Positions 26,236-35,539 of a stretch of DNA of 52,950 bases are shown in pieces. The stretch's first letter is position 1. Each line of letters starts with the position of its first letter. Source of the stretch: CAZXEU01 sp964639665 (GTDB taxonomy: Bacteria; Bacteroidota; Rhodothermia; Rhodothermales; Bin80); the NCBI GenBank assembly GCA_964639665.1, contig CAZXEU010000150.1:1-52950 (forward strand). The letters are read 5' to 3'. The notes beneath the pieces are model-generated. The model worked only from the letters and a program-made list of their open reading frames with translations, did not search any database and was not told the origin of the DNA. Position numbers and translations under genes: made by a program.

Positions 26236-27174
26236 CTATTTTGCCTGCAGCCTCCTCAGCGCCGCAAGATTTGCGCGAACATGCTCGGCCGAGGCGGCCA
26301 TGAGCGCGGACTCCTGCGAATCCAGATCAACTTCTACGACGGATTCGACGCCTCGCCTGCCCAATCTAACGGGAACGCCGATGAACAGGTCGCTCAGGCC
26401 GTACTGGCCCGTCAAATATGCGGCACACGGAAGGACCCGGCCCGTGTCCTTTATCATGGCTTCCACCATTTCGGCGGCCGCGGCCCCAGGCGCGTACCAG
26501 GCCGACGTCCCCATGAGCTGGACAATTTCGCCGCCTCCCTTTTTCACACGCTCGGTAATGGCCAGGATCTTGTCTTCCGGCATGAGTTCCGTAAGTGGTA
26601 TGCCTCCGACGGTCGTGTAGCGTGGCAGGGGCACCATGGTGTCTCCGTGCCCTCCAAGAAGTAGTGCCTGGATATCACGTACGGAGACTCCGAGCTCCGT
26701 GGCAATGAATGCCCGGTATCGCGCCGTGTCCAGCACGCCGGCCATGCCGACGACCTTGTGACCTGGCAATCCGCTGCTCTTGTAGGCTACGTAGGCCATG
26801 ACGTCCAGCGGATTCGAGACGATGACGAGAATGGCATTCGGGCTGCCGGCCATGAAGGACTCCGTGACGGAGCTGACGATGCTCGTATTGATGGACAACA
26901 AGTCGTCGCGGCTCATGCCCGGCCGACGCGGCACGCCGGAAGTGATTACGCAGATGTCCGAATTCTCCGTTGCGCTGTAGTCGTTAGTAACGCCTGTGAC
27001 GCGTGTGTCGTAAAGATGAATGGGCGCCGCCTCCCACATGTCGAGCGCCTTGCCTTCAGAGAGACCTTCCTTGATGTCAATGAGCACAACTTCACCGACC
27101 ATGTCCTTGCGGGCGATGCATTCGGCAACGGTCGCGCCCACATTCCCGGCGCCTATGATAGTGACCTTGTTCAT
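26236..27174 (-). CDS. mdh: Malate dehydrogenase
   Basis: A 312-residue LDH-like malate dehydrogenase, the usual length for the bacterial tetrameric type. The NAD-binding GAGNVGA is at 8-14, followed by the cofactor-specificity Asp in LIDIKEG (D33). The mobile-loop substrate arginines are R83/R84 in VPRRPGMSR, with R89. R152 is in LDTARYR, and the proton-relay His is H176 in GGHGDTMVP. MSRDDLL and SNPLDVMAYVA support malate rather than lactate specificity (Arg at the specificity loop). I chose the ATG at 27174 since the Rossmann strand starts directly after it. Single gene, convergent with the esterase gene. Confidence 0.95.
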   Translation of the reverse strand: MNKVTIIGAGNVGATVAECIARKDMVGEVVLIDIKEGLSEGKALDMWEAAPIHLYDTRVTGVTNDYSATENSDICVITSGVPRRPGMSRDDLLSINTSIVSSVTESFMAGSPNAILVIVSNPLDVMAYVAYKSSGLPGHKVVGMAGVLDTARYRAFIATELGVSVRDIQALLLGGHGDTMVPLPRYTTVGGIPLTELMPEDKILAITERVKKGGGEIVQLMGTSAWYAPGAAAAEMVEAMIKDTGRVLPCAAYLTGQYGLSDLFIGVPVRLGRRGVESVVEVDLDSQESALMAASAEHVRANLAALRRLQAK

Positions 27175-27390
27175 CAGCGAAATCCGGATGTGAGAAGCTG
27201 TCAGCCGCAAGGAAGGTACGCAAATTCATCGAGCTGGTGGACCGCGGAATACGTCTCCCGCCAGACCCTCCGGGAGCGTTCCGCGACGAGTCGGGCGGCT
27301 TATATTGGGTCGCAGTTCGGCAGATTCTAGCGGAAGAAATTCGAATGCCGCAAGGTTGAGCTCTCGGTAGCGGGCCTTGCCTTTCAGGTC

Positions 27391-29028
27391 ATGCGGATTG
27401 ACGAGGCCACATTTTCGATCGTGGACACCGAAACGACTGGCCTCAGGCCCGCCGAGAGCCGACTTCTGGAGATAGGAGCAGTAAAGATCCGCGGCGGCGC
27501 CGAGATGGACCGCTTTTCGGAGTTGGTCAACCCCGGCCAGGCCATTCCCTACCGGATTGTACGCCTGACCGGAATCACAAGCGACATGGTGGCAGGCAGG
27601 CCCTCTGCGGACGAGGTGCTACCACGGTTTAGTGCGTTCATCAGCGGGAGCATCCTGGTTGGGCACAATCTCAGATTCGATACGGCATTCCTGAACACAG
27701 AGCTGCAGCGAGCGGGACTTCCCCTGCTGTCGTGCCAGATGGTATGCACGCTGCGCCTGGCAAGGCGCTTGCTACGGGGCCTGCCCTCGAAAGGATTGGG
27801 CCGGCTCATTCAGCACTTCGGTGTACACGTCGAGGCGCGCCATCGTGCGCTCGCCGACGCGGAGGCCACCAGCGACATCTTTCTTCGCTTCCTCTCCCAA
27901 CTTTCCGACGAATACGGTATAACGAGCATTGATGCCTTGCTGAAGTTCCAGATGCGTACGCATGCAACACTGGGCCGGTCGGCGCGGCACATAGGCCGCC
28001 TTCGAGAGTCGGTGCTGCCCGCATTACCTCGATCTCCCGGCGTGTACTTTATGAAGGGCGCCAGGAATGACCTGCTTTACGTGGGCAAGGCGAAGGACCT
28101 CAACAGCCGAGTCCGCAGCTATTTCTCCGGCATTGAAGGACACCCGCCTCGGACCAGGCAATTGCTCCGGCAGGTACGTGACATCGCCTGGAAGGAGACT
28201 GATTCGGAGCTTGCAGCCCTTATTCTGGAGTCGCGACTGATCAAGGAGCACCAGCCGAGGTTTAACAGGGCGGATCGACGCTACCACAACAGGCCCTTCC
28301 TCCGCCTTGGTCAAATAGGAGGAGGAACCTGGCTTACTGTGATAACCCATATTCGGGATGACGGGGCTCGGTATTATGGCCCTCTGGCTGCCAGGGGCAA
28401 GGCAGAGCAGGTAGCAAAGGCCTTGGTAAGCCTTTTCGGTCCCGATCAGGACCCGGCGCAGCCGGTGCATGTCTTCAGGCAGCGCCCCTCCCGTTTCGGC
28501 GGCAAGCTGTCGCCGGAGGGCGCAGAGCCCGTTCACGCTTTTCTCCGGGGCGAGTCGGACGAAGTGCTTGCCAAAGCCGAGGCCCGCATGCGCAGCGCGG
28601 CGGCAGCGATGGAGTACGAAAAGGCGGCTCGCTGGCGCAACGCCCTGCAGCACCTGGAGGAGATGGCGAATCGGGGCGGGGTAGTGGCCATATCCGTCTT
28701 TGATCGCAACATGGCTGTGATTTGCCCCCTTGAAGCAATTGCCCTCGTGCACCTTGTCCGGTTCGGCCTGTGTGTCAAGACCATCGCGGTCCAGGTCCCA
28801 GCGCGGCCGGCAGAAATCAGGAGCGTACGTGCTGCTGTGACCACTCATTACAGCTTGTTGGAGGATGTGCCGCAGCGGTTTTCACGGCAGGAAGCCGATG
28901 AGATCCGTGTCCTGGCCCACTGGATGTACCAGGAAAGGGACCATGTGCACATCGTTCACCTTAATGAATCGATCGAGGAATTCGAGCGCTCGATACTGGA
29001 TGGCATCGGCGCACCGAATCGCCAATGA
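27391..29028 (+). CDS. DEDDh exonuclease fused to GIY-YIG (UvrC-like) nuclease
   Basis: A 545-residue fusion. Residues 1-170 are a DnaQ-type 3'-5' exonuclease with D12 and E14 in VDTETTGL, D97 in GHNLRFD, and H151/D156 in HRALADAE. From about 213 comes a GIY-YIG domain: GVYF (217-220), YVGKAKDL (230-237) with R240. Further on a UVR-like helical pair reads AEARMRSAAAAMEYEKAARWR. The UvrC C-terminal RNase H-like half and HhH are absent. Similar DnaQ-Cho/UvrC-N fusions are known in actinobacteria and Bacteroidota and are presumed to act in repair. It lies upstream of the nuo cluster but separated by 169 bases with a probable promoter. Confidence 0.92.
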   Translation: MRIDEATFSIVDTETTGLRPAESRLLEIGAVKIRGGAEMDRFSELVNPGQAIPYRIVRLTGITSDMVAGRPSADEVLPRFSAFISGSILVGHNLRFDTAFLNTELQRAGLPLLSCQMVCTLRLARRLLRGLPSKGLGRLIQHFGVHVEARHRALADAEATSDIFLRFLSQLSDEYGITSIDALLKFQMRTHATLGRSARHIGRLRESVLPALPRSPGVYFMKGARNDLLYVGKAKDLNSRVRSYFSGIEGHPPRTRQLLRQVRDIAWKETDSELAALILESRLIKEHQPRFNRADRRYHNRPFLRLGQIGGGTWLTVITHIRDDGARYYGPLAARGKAEQVAKALVSLFGPDQDPAQPVHVFRQRPSRFGGKLSPEGAEPVHAFLRGESDEVLAKAEARMRSAAAAMEYEKAARWRNALQHLEEMANRGGVVAISVFDRNMAVICPLEAIALVHLVRFGLCVKTIAVQVPARPAEIRSVRAAVTTHYSLLEDVPQRFSRQEADEIRVLAHWMYQERDHVHIVHLNESIEEFERSILDGIGAPNRQ

Positions 29029-29123
29029 TCCGGCTCTCGGTCTGGCCGTTGAACCCGCGCAGAAGGACGCAGCCATGCCATAGTGCCGGGAGCTGCCCCG
29101 CTGCCAGTTAACACTCGTTTGCC

Positions 29124-29152
29124 TTTCGGTTTGGCGGGGATTTGAGTAAATT
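29124..29152 (+). promoter_or_regulatory. Candidate sigma-70-type promoter of the nuoJ cluster
   Basis: TTTCGG (29124-29129) and TAAATT (29147-29152) are spaced 17 bases apart, with the nuoJ start at 29198. Both hexamers are imperfect. It is the best pair I can see in the 169-base gap after the exonuclease gene. Confidence 0.28.
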
Positions 29153-29197
29153 GCGCGGCTGCATCCGAGGCCTGATTCTCTCACCCGTCACCGCCGC

Positions 29198-29695
29198 ATG
29201 GTCGCGCCGAACCTGTTTCTGCTTTTTGGCTCTGTAGCCGTGCTGGCTGCCCTAGGGATGCTGATCTCCAGGAATCCCATCTCCAGTGCGCTCTGGCTGA
29301 TACTCGTGATGTGCAGTATTGCGGGACTCTACATTACGCTCAACGCCGAGTTCATTGCCGTCATTCAGGTTCTGGTGTACGCGGGCGCTATCATGGTGCT
29401 CTTTCTTTTCGTGATCATGCTTCTGAATCTCGCGGAATTGCCGAGGCTCGGACGAATCGGTTGGAATCATGCGCTCGGCTTTATTCTCGGCGTGGTCGTG
29501 CTTGCACAGCTTGTGCTGATTGGAGTAATGGGGACGGGTGAGGCGACAACTCCTGCGGAGGCGAGCACGGGAACTGCCCGGGAAATCGCAAGAGAACTCT
29601 TCACCCGCTACGCTCTGGCGTTTGAAGTGGTGGGGCTGTTGCTGCTGATAGCCACGGTTGGGGCAGTCATGTTGGCCCAACGAAAATTCGTTTAG
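29198..29695 (+). CDS. nuoJ: NADH-quinone oxidoreductase subunit J
   Basis: A 165-residue membrane subunit of complex I with five predicted transmembrane helices. The conserved TM3 segment is AVIQVLVYAGAIMVLFLFVIMLLN, with the hallmark YAGAIMVLF. The C-terminus ends VGAVMLAQRK, as in other NuoJ. NuoJ carries the pi-bulge helix that couples quinone reduction to proton pumping. It is the first gene of the visible nuo block; nuoA-I are not upstream, where a DNA-repair fusion gene lies. The complex is therefore encoded in at least two loci. nuoK follows after 14 bases. Confidence 0.95.
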   Translation: MVAPNLFLLFGSVAVLAALGMLISRNPISSALWLILVMCSIAGLYITLNAEFIAVIQVLVYAGAIMVLFLFVIMLLNLAELPRLGRIGWNHALGFILGVVVLAQLVLIGVMGTGEATTPAEASTGTAREIARELFTRYALAFEVVGLLLLIATVGAVMLAQRKFV

Positions 29696-29709
29696 CAAAT
29701 AGAATACGA

Positions 29710-30015
29710 ATGGGAGTTGCCCTGGACTGGTACCTGGTGCTGAGCGGCGTGCTGTTTGCCATCGGCGTCATGGGTGTGCTCATTCGCAGCAACGTGATTG
29801 TGATACTCATGTCGATTGAACTGATGCTCAATGCAGTAAACCTTTCGCTGGTCGCAATCAGCCAGTCACTGGGAGATCTCTCCGGCCAGGTTCTTGTGTT
29901 TTTCGTGATGTCGGTCGCAGCTGCGGAAGCGGCGGTGGGACTGGCGATTGTCATTGCCATCTTCCGAAACAAGCTCACCGTGGATGTCAACAGAATCAAC
30001 CTCTTCAGGTACTAG
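29710..30015 (+). CDS. nuoK: NADH-quinone oxidoreductase subunit K
   Basis: A 101-residue, three-helix subunit of normal length. The two conserved membrane glutamates are visible, in MSIELMLNAVNL (TM2) and AAAEAAVGLA (TM3). LIRSNVIVILMSIE and the C-terminal INLFRY are typical. NuoK is MrpC-like and forms part of the proton path next to NuoN. It lies between nuoJ and nuoL with gaps of 14 and 44 bases in one transcription unit. No Shine-Dalgarno is seen, as with most genes here. Confidence 0.96.
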   Translation: MGVALDWYLVLSGVLFAIGVMGVLIRSNVIVILMSIELMLNAVNLSLVAISQSLGDLSGQVLVFFVMSVAAAEAAVGLAIVIAIFRNKLTVDVNRINLFRY

Positions 30016-30059
30016 CGTACGCATCTGCAGAGGCGGTACTCGAGTAGGGTCCAGATCAC

Positions 30060-32051
30060 ATGCCGGCTGACCGTCTCGTCCTGCTAATTGTACTGCTTCC
30101 GCTTCTGGGAGCCGTACTCAACGGTCTGGTCCCCCTGTTCTGGCACCGCGCGCGTCGGTCTGAATGGCTGATCGGGTCCATTGGCACGGCCGTGGTTGCC
30201 CTGCCGTTTCTGATGGCTGTGGTGCTGTTTTTCGGGGGCGGCGACGAGGCGCATGTAGTCACCCTGTATACCTGGATGGCAGCCGGTGACTTCTCCGCGT
30301 CGGTGGCCTACCGCGTGGATCACCTCTCCCTGATCATGACGCTGGTGGTGACCGGCGTCGGGATGCTGATCCACCTATACTCCATCGGTTACATGCACGG
30401 TGACCGGTCGTTCTGGAAGTTTTTCGCCTATCTGAACCTGTTCATATTCATGATGCTCAACCTGGTCCTGGCAGACAATCTCCTGCTGCTCTTCCTGGGT
30501 TGGGAGGGAGTCGGGCTGTGTTCGTACCTGCTGATCGGCTTCTGGTATGAGCAGCAGAAGAACAGTGCTGCGGCGACCAAGGCGTTTGTCGTCAACCGGA
30601 TTGGGGACTTTGCCTTCCTTTTGGCGATGTTCATACTGGTAAGGCACTTGGGCAGCCTGGACTTTGGAACGCTGTTTGCCGGCGAGGGCGCTCTTTCGCA
30701 GGGCACCGTCAGCGCCGTGGTGTTCCTCCTTTTCATTGGCGCCACGGGCAAGAGTGCGCAGATCCCGCTGTTTGTGTGGCTGCCGGATGCCATGGCCGGA
30801 CCGACGCCGGTTTCCGCGCTCATACATGCGGCGACCATGGTCACCAGTGGTCTCTATCTCCTGGCAAGAATGTCCTCGTTCGTTCTGCAGGCCCCGGTCG
30901 TGATGGCAGTCATAGCCATTGTGGGAGCACTGACGGCGCTGGTTGCTGCGACCATTGCCCTTACGCAGACGGATATCAAGCGCGTACTGGCCTACTCGAC
31001 GGTGTCCCAGTTGGGATTCATGTTCATGGCCTCCGGCGTCGGCGCATTCTTCGTGGCCATCTTTCACGTGGTGACGCATGCCTTCTTCAAGGCATGCCTG
31101 TTTCTCGGCTCGGGCAGCGTGATTCATGGCATGCACCATGTCCAGCACCATTTGGACAAGGAAGACGGTCCGCTGGACCCCCAGGACATGCGCCAGATGG
31201 GCGGCCTGGGGCGTTATATGCCGACCACGAGATGGACCTATCTCGCGGCTACGCTGGCCATTGCCGGCATTCCGCTTACGGCAGGCTTTTTCTCCAAGGA
31301 TGAAATCCTCTTCAAGGCCTTCGAAATGGGATACGACGGCGCGCCGTACGCCTGGTTCGTGTGGGGAGTGGGCATCCTTACCGCCCTCCTGACAGCATTC
31401 TACATGATGCGCTCCTACATGCTGACGTTCGAGGGCGCAGAAAGGTGGCCGAGATCCCGGGACATAAAGCCTGCCGAGTCGCCCTGGACCATCACGGCCC
31501 CGCTCGTGGTGCTGGCGGCCTGCTCGCTCGTTGGCGGTTTCATCGGCTTGCCCAAGGCCGCGGAAAAGCTGGGACTTGGCAACTGGATTCACGGATACCT
31601 TGTCGGGCACGGCGATCATCCGGGTCCCGTGGCGGAGCCGCAGCTGCACGCCCACGTGCCGCTTCTGGCCGAGCTGGGACTGATTCTTCTGGGCTCCGCT
31701 GTTGCGCTGGGCGGACTCCTGTATGCCTGGCGATTCTACCGCAGGTTCGAACTGTCGGGCGATGAGCTGCTTCGCGGGCGAGTCGGCCGGCTGTATGCGT
31801 GGTGGCGCGGCGCATATTTCGTGGACGAATTCTATGACAAGACCGTTGTAAGACCCGTAATCGGTGGCGCGGAGAAGGCGCTGGCCCCCTTTGACCAGCG
31901 CGTCGTGGACGGCCTGGTCAATGCGCTGGCGGCGACCGTAAGGGCCTTCAGCGGGCTGTCCCGTCGCCTGCAGACCGGCATTGTCCAGCATTACGCTCTT
32001 GCGATAGTGCTCGGGACGGCGCTCATTATTGCCCTGATGTTGGCGAGCTGA
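30060..32051 (+). CDS. nuoL: NADH-quinone oxidoreductase subunit L
   Basis: A 663-residue antiporter-like subunit with about 16 transmembrane helices. The diagnostic core includes GWEGVGLCSYLLIGFWYE, AFVVNRIGDFAFLLA, FVWLPDAMAGPTPVSALIHAATMVTSG and YSTVSQLGFMFMA, holding the conserved Glu, Lys and His of the proton half-channels. The C-terminal part (FVDEFYDKTVVRPV, residues about 590-605) begins the long lateral helix HL and terminal TM16. The length is normal. It starts 44 bases after nuoK, and nuoM follows after 6. Confidence 0.97.
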   Translation: MPADRLVLLIVLLPLLGAVLNGLVPLFWHRARRSEWLIGSIGTAVVALPFLMAVVLFFGGGDEAHVVTLYTWMAAGDFSASVAYRVDHLSLIMTLVVTGVGMLIHLYSIGYMHGDRSFWKFFAYLNLFIFMMLNLVLADNLLLLFLGWEGVGLCSYLLIGFWYEQQKNSAAATKAFVVNRIGDFAFLLAMFILVRHLGSLDFGTLFAGEGALSQGTVSAVVFLLFIGATGKSAQIPLFVWLPDAMAGPTPVSALIHAATMVTSGLYLLARMSSFVLQAPVVMAVIAIVGALTALVAATIALTQTDIKRVLAYSTVSQLGFMFMASGVGAFFVAIFHVVTHAFFKACLFLGSGSVIHGMHHVQHHLDKEDGPLDPQDMRQMGGLGRYMPTTRWTYLAATLAIAGIPLTAGFFSKDEILFKAFEMGYDGAPYAWFVWGVGILTALLTAFYMMRSYMLTFEGAERWPRSRDIKPAESPWTITAPLVVLAACSLVGGFIGLPKAAEKLGLGNWIHGYLVGHGDHPGPVAEPQLHAHVPLLAELGLILLGSAVALGGLLYAWRFYRRFELSGDELLRGRVGRLYAWWRGAYFVDEFYDKTVVRPVIGGAEKALAPFDQRVVDGLVNALAATVRAFSGLSRRLQTGIVQHYALAIVLGTALIIALMLAS

Positions 32052-32057
32052 CGAGAT

Positions 32058-33701
32058 ATGGACTCCTGGCTGCTTTCCATAGTCATTTTCCTGCCGCTGG
32101 TCGGAGCGCTCGTGACGGCCGTCTTGCGCAGCGAGCGGTGGGTTCGGGTGGCTGCGCTTGTCTTTACTTCGGCCACGTTTCTGCTGTCCATTCCGCTGTG
32201 GATAAACTTCAGTGTCGAGCGCGCTGCCGACTTGCAGTTCGCAGCACACCGGTTTCCGCTCATCTCTGCGGAAATCGATGTCAACTATGCGATAGGCCTG
32301 GACGGGATAAGCCTGCTTCTGGTGCTGCTGACGACCTTCCTGGGTCCCATCGTGGTGCTGTCCTCGTGGACGTACATCCAGCGGCAAATCAAGGCCTACT
32401 ACGTACTTCTGCTGGTGCTTCAGACGGGGATGACGGGCGTTTTCTGCTCCTTCGATGTGCTGCTCTTCTACGTCTTCTTCGAATTGACGCTTATTCCGAT
32501 GTATTTCCTGATCGGGATATGGGGCGGAGAGCGCCGGATATATGCAGCCGTGAAATTCGTCATCTACACGATGGCCGGCTCCCTGCTGATGCTGGTAGCC
32601 ATTCTTTACCTGGGATTCGCCGCCGGAGCTGCAATAAACGACGGCGTATTTACCACGGACTATTTCAAGCTGCTGCAATATGGCGTGCCGCAGCACGCGC
32701 AGGGATGGCTGTTCGCACTCTTTGCCCTGGCCTTCGCCATCAAGGTCCCCATGTTCCCCTTTCACACGTGGCTACCGGATGCCCACGTGCAGGCACCTAC
32801 GGGCGGTTCCGTTATCCTGGCCGGTATCCTTCTGAAAATGGGTACCTATGGCCTGGTCCGCTTCTGCTTGCCGTTCTTTCCCGAGGCTGCGCAATCACAC
32901 GCAGTGCTCTTTGGCATACTGGCCGTGATAGGGGTCGTTTACGGAGCTCTTGTTTCGCGGGCCCAGACCGACGCCAAGAAGCTGGTGGCTTATTCGAGCG
33001 TAAGCCACCTGGGTTTTGTCGTGCTGGGCATCTTCGCCTTCACGCTGGAGAGCATGCAGGGGGCGGTGATCCAGATGATAAACCACGGAATCTCTACCGG
33101 AGCGCTGTTTCTTCTCGTGGGCATGCTTTACGAGCGGCGCCATACAAGGGAGATGGCAGACTTCGGGGGCATAGCACGCTCAGTGCCCCTTCTTACCTTC
33201 TTCATGGTACTGACCGCGCTCGCATCTGCGGGCCTGCCGGGACTCAACGGATTCGTGGGAGAGTTCCTGATTCTGATGGGGGCCTTCGGCAGCGAGATAC
33301 CCGGTATGCCACTCTTGGTAGCCTTGGCGACCACGGGAGTGATACTGGCAGCCATTTACCTGCTCTGGATGCTTGGCCGCATGTTTTTTGGCCCGATGAG
33401 AGAGCAGGCCAACCGCGTGATGCCCGATCTCAGCCGCCGCGAATTGGCGGTTCTGGCTCCGATGGCGGCGCTCATGATTATCTTGGGCATCATGCCGCAG
33501 CCCTTCCTGGCCGTAAGCGAGCCGGCGGCCGAACGGTTGTTGTCCACCGTCGAAGGGAAGCGGCTGGACCTAGCGGAGGAAGCAAGGGGAATCGCCCGGA
33601 GTGCTGATGCTGGCTGGTGTCTGTATCCCCAGTGTCTGGACCTGGAAGCAGTCCCCGATCAAATCGAAGAAGTCGAACTGGCGGAAAAGCGGACTAAGTG
33701 A
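32058..33701 (+). CDS. nuoM: NADH-quinone oxidoreductase subunit M
   Basis: A 547-residue antiporter-like subunit with about 14 transmembrane helices. Core motifs are DGISLLLVLLTTFLGPIV, LLFYVFFELTLIPMYFLIGIWGG (conserved Glu), FHTWLPDAHVQAPTGGSVILAGILLKMG, and YSSVSHLGFVVLG. The C-terminus carries a hydrophilic extension of about 40 residues ending EEVELAEKRTK with two Cys (WCLYPQC), beyond the usual end. It lies 6 bases after nuoL. It is followed not by nuoN but by an NhaD-type antiporter gene after 49 bases. Confidence 0.96.
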   Translation: MDSWLLSIVIFLPLVGALVTAVLRSERWVRVAALVFTSATFLLSIPLWINFSVERAADLQFAAHRFPLISAEIDVNYAIGLDGISLLLVLLTTFLGPIVVLSSWTYIQRQIKAYYVLLLVLQTGMTGVFCSFDVLLFYVFFELTLIPMYFLIGIWGGERRIYAAVKFVIYTMAGSLLMLVAILYLGFAAGAAINDGVFTTDYFKLLQYGVPQHAQGWLFALFALAFAIKVPMFPFHTWLPDAHVQAPTGGSVILAGILLKMGTYGLVRFCLPFFPEAAQSHAVLFGILAVIGVVYGALVSRAQTDAKKLVAYSSVSHLGFVVLGIFAFTLESMQGAVIQMINHGISTGALFLLVGMLYERRHTREMADFGGIARSVPLLTFFMVLTALASAGLPGLNGFVGEFLILMGAFGSEIPGMPLLVALATTGVILAAIYLLWMLGRMFFGPMREQANRVMPDLSRRELAVLAPMAALMIILGIMPQPFLAVSEPAAERLLSTVEGKRLDLAEEARGIARSADAGWCLYPQCLDLEAVPDQIEEVELAEKRTK

Positions 33702-33750
33702 AGTAGTGCGGATCATTAACGGGAAACGTCAACAGAAAACACGCTGCAGC

Positions 33751-35220
33751 ATGTCTGTTTCTTCTTTAGCACGAGCACTCTGTCTGGCGCTGGCACTTGT
33801 CGCGTTGACCTCGCCTGCGCGGGCCCAGGAGGCCCAGGAGGAAAGCCAGGTCGTTGAAGAGGCGCACCAAGATGAAGCGGAGGGCCATGCGGCAGCCATT
33901 CCGCCTGTTTGGCTGGTGGCGCCGTTCGCCATCCTGCTGCTCTTGATCGCTACGGGGCCGCTGTTCTACATGCACCACTGGCACCACCACTATCCGAAGT
34001 ATGCGGTGGGCCTGGGGCTTAGCGTTACGCTCTACTACATTTTTGTGCTGCATGATGCCACCTCGATGCTGCACGCGCTGACGGAGTTTCTCTCGTTCAT
34101 TGCCCTTGTCGCGTCGCTCTTCATTGCGGCCAGCGGCATTTTTCTGAAGGTGAACGCGCGCGGCACGCCCGCAACTAACGTAGCACTGTTGTCCGTGGGG
34201 GCAATAATTGCCAATCTCATCGCCACGACGGGAGCCGCAATGCTGTTCATTCGCCCCTACATGCGGCTCAATCAGGGGCGCCTCAAGGCCTATCACATTG
34301 TCTTCTTCATCTTCATTGTCGCGAACGTGGGAGGAGCCCTTACGCCGATCGGCGATCCGCCGCTGTTTCTCGGCTTTCTGCGCGGCGTGCCGTTCTTCTG
34401 GACGCTGGCGCACGTCTGGTACATATGGCTTCCCACCATGGTAGTCCTTCTACTGATCTTTTACGTCATTGACAGCCGCAACCGGGCAATGAGCACGACC
34501 GAGCTGTCCGACGGCGGAACGGTCCGCATCGAAGGCAACCGGAGCTTCATATTTGTGCTCATCATCATCCTGTCGGTGTTCATAGATCCCAATGTCTTCA
34601 CAGGCATGAAGGGCACGCCGCTGGACCTGGTCGGCACCTATCACCTGCCGCTTGGCATTCGCGAGATCATCATGTTCTCCATGTGTTTTGTCGCATACAG
34701 GTTCTGCAAAAAGGAGGCCCTCGAAAAGAACGAGTTTACCTTTGAACCGATTCGGGAGGTTGGCTGGCTCTTTCTCGGCATCTTTGCCTGCATGGTGCCG
34801 GCGCTTGCCCTGATTTCCAACTTCGCCAGCGAAAACAAGGAAATACTCACTACGGGCATGTTTTACTGGGGCACCGGAGTTCTCTCCAGTATCCTGGACA
34901 ATGCGCCGACCTACCTCAATTTCCTGGCAGCAGCCATGGGCAAGTTCGACCTGTATGTGGGTACGCCTACCGATGTCAGGGCATTTGCGCAGGCCGCGGA
35001 ATCCATGCTCTATCTGTCGGCTATTTCGGTTGCAGCGGTATTCTTTGGCGCTATGAGCTACATCGGCAATGCGCCGAATTTCATGGTGAAGGCCATTGCG
35101 GAATCGAATCAGGTTGCTGCACCCTCCTTCGTCGGATACATCGTCAAGTATGCGATCCCCATCCTGCTTCCGGTTTACTTCCTGGTCTTTGTCGTCTTCT
35201 ACAGCGGCTGGATCCTCTAA
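33751..35220 (+). CDS. NhaD-type sodium:proton antiporter / CitMHS-related transporter
   Basis: A 489-residue ion transporter with about 12 membrane helices. I chose the ATG at 33751, because it gives a signal-like N-terminus (MSVSSLARALCLALALVALTSPARAQ); the frame is open through nuoM but without family-like sequence. An acidic linker (EAQEESQVVEEAHQDEAEGH) and a His-rich stretch (MHHWHHHYPKYA) follow. Diagnostic blocks are GGALTPIGDPPLFLGFLRGVPFFW and SSILDNAPTYLNFLAAAMG, matching the NhaD group of the ion transporter superfamily. Its position inside the nuo cluster, between nuoM and phhB/nuoN, implies co-expression with complex I. This would let the cell exchange Na+ for the protons pumped. 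The substrate Na+ is inferred from the family. Confidence 0.88.
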   Translation: MSVSSLARALCLALALVALTSPARAQEAQEESQVVEEAHQDEAEGHAAAIPPVWLVAPFAILLLLIATGPLFYMHHWHHHYPKYAVGLGLSVTLYYIFVLHDATSMLHALTEFLSFIALVASLFIAASGIFLKVNARGTPATNVALLSVGAIIANLIATTGAAMLFIRPYMRLNQGRLKAYHIVFFIFIVANVGGALTPIGDPPLFLGFLRGVPFFWTLAHVWYIWLPTMVVLLLIFYVIDSRNRAMSTTELSDGGTVRIEGNRSFIFVLIIILSVFIDPNVFTGMKGTPLDLVGTYHLPLGIREIIMFSMCFVAYRFCKKEALEKNEFTFEPIREVGWLFLGIFACMVPALALISNFASENKEILTTGMFYWGTGVLSSILDNAPTYLNFLAAAMGKFDLYVGTPTDVRAFAQAAESMLYLSAISVAAVFFGAMSYIGNAPNFMVKAIAESNQVAAPSFVGYIVKYAIPILLPVYFLVFVVFYSGWIL

Positions 35221-35235
35221 CAGAATCAAGTTACC

Positions 35236-35529
35236 ATGGCTACCACACCGCTCGACGGCGACGAGATCAGTGCCGCGCTGGCTGACCTGCCGGGCTGGCG
35301 CTATGACGATAACCGTCTCAAGAAATCATTCCGGTTCAAGAACTTTCGCGAGGCCATGAGCTTCATCGTGCGCCTCGGATTCGAGGCCGAAAAGGCCGGC
35401 CATCATCCGGAGCTGTTCAATGTCTATGCCACGGTAGACGTTGCCCTTACCACGCATGATGCCGGTAACAAAGTCTCTCGCAAGGATGTCGGCCTTGCGA
35501 GGGCCATCGAACAATTCGTCTGGGTTTAG
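35236..35529 (+). CDS. phhB: 4a-hydroxytetrahydrobiopterin dehydratase
   Basis: A 97-residue pterin-4a-carbinolamine dehydratase of normal length. The active site shows as H56-H57-P58 in KAGHHPEL and H74-D75 in LTTHDAG, with LPGWRY at the N-terminus and GLARAIEQF at the C-terminus. It recycles the pterin cofactor of aromatic amino-acid hydroxylases. None of those genes is in the window, so its place between the antiporter and nuoN is probably an accident of operon growth or a moonlighting link. Confidence 0.95.
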   Translation: MATTPLDGDEISAALADLPGWRYDDNRLKKSFRFKNFREAMSFIVRLGFEAEKAGHHPELFNVYATVDVALTTHDAGNKVSRKDVGLARAIEQFVWV

Positions 35530-35539
35530 CCGCTGACCG

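Noticed and set aside
30375..32765. A 796-codon open frame on the minus strand
   Set aside because: It is antisense to nuoL and nuoM, is rich in Gln, His and Arg with no hydrophobic core or known motif, and arises from codon bias in membrane-protein genes.
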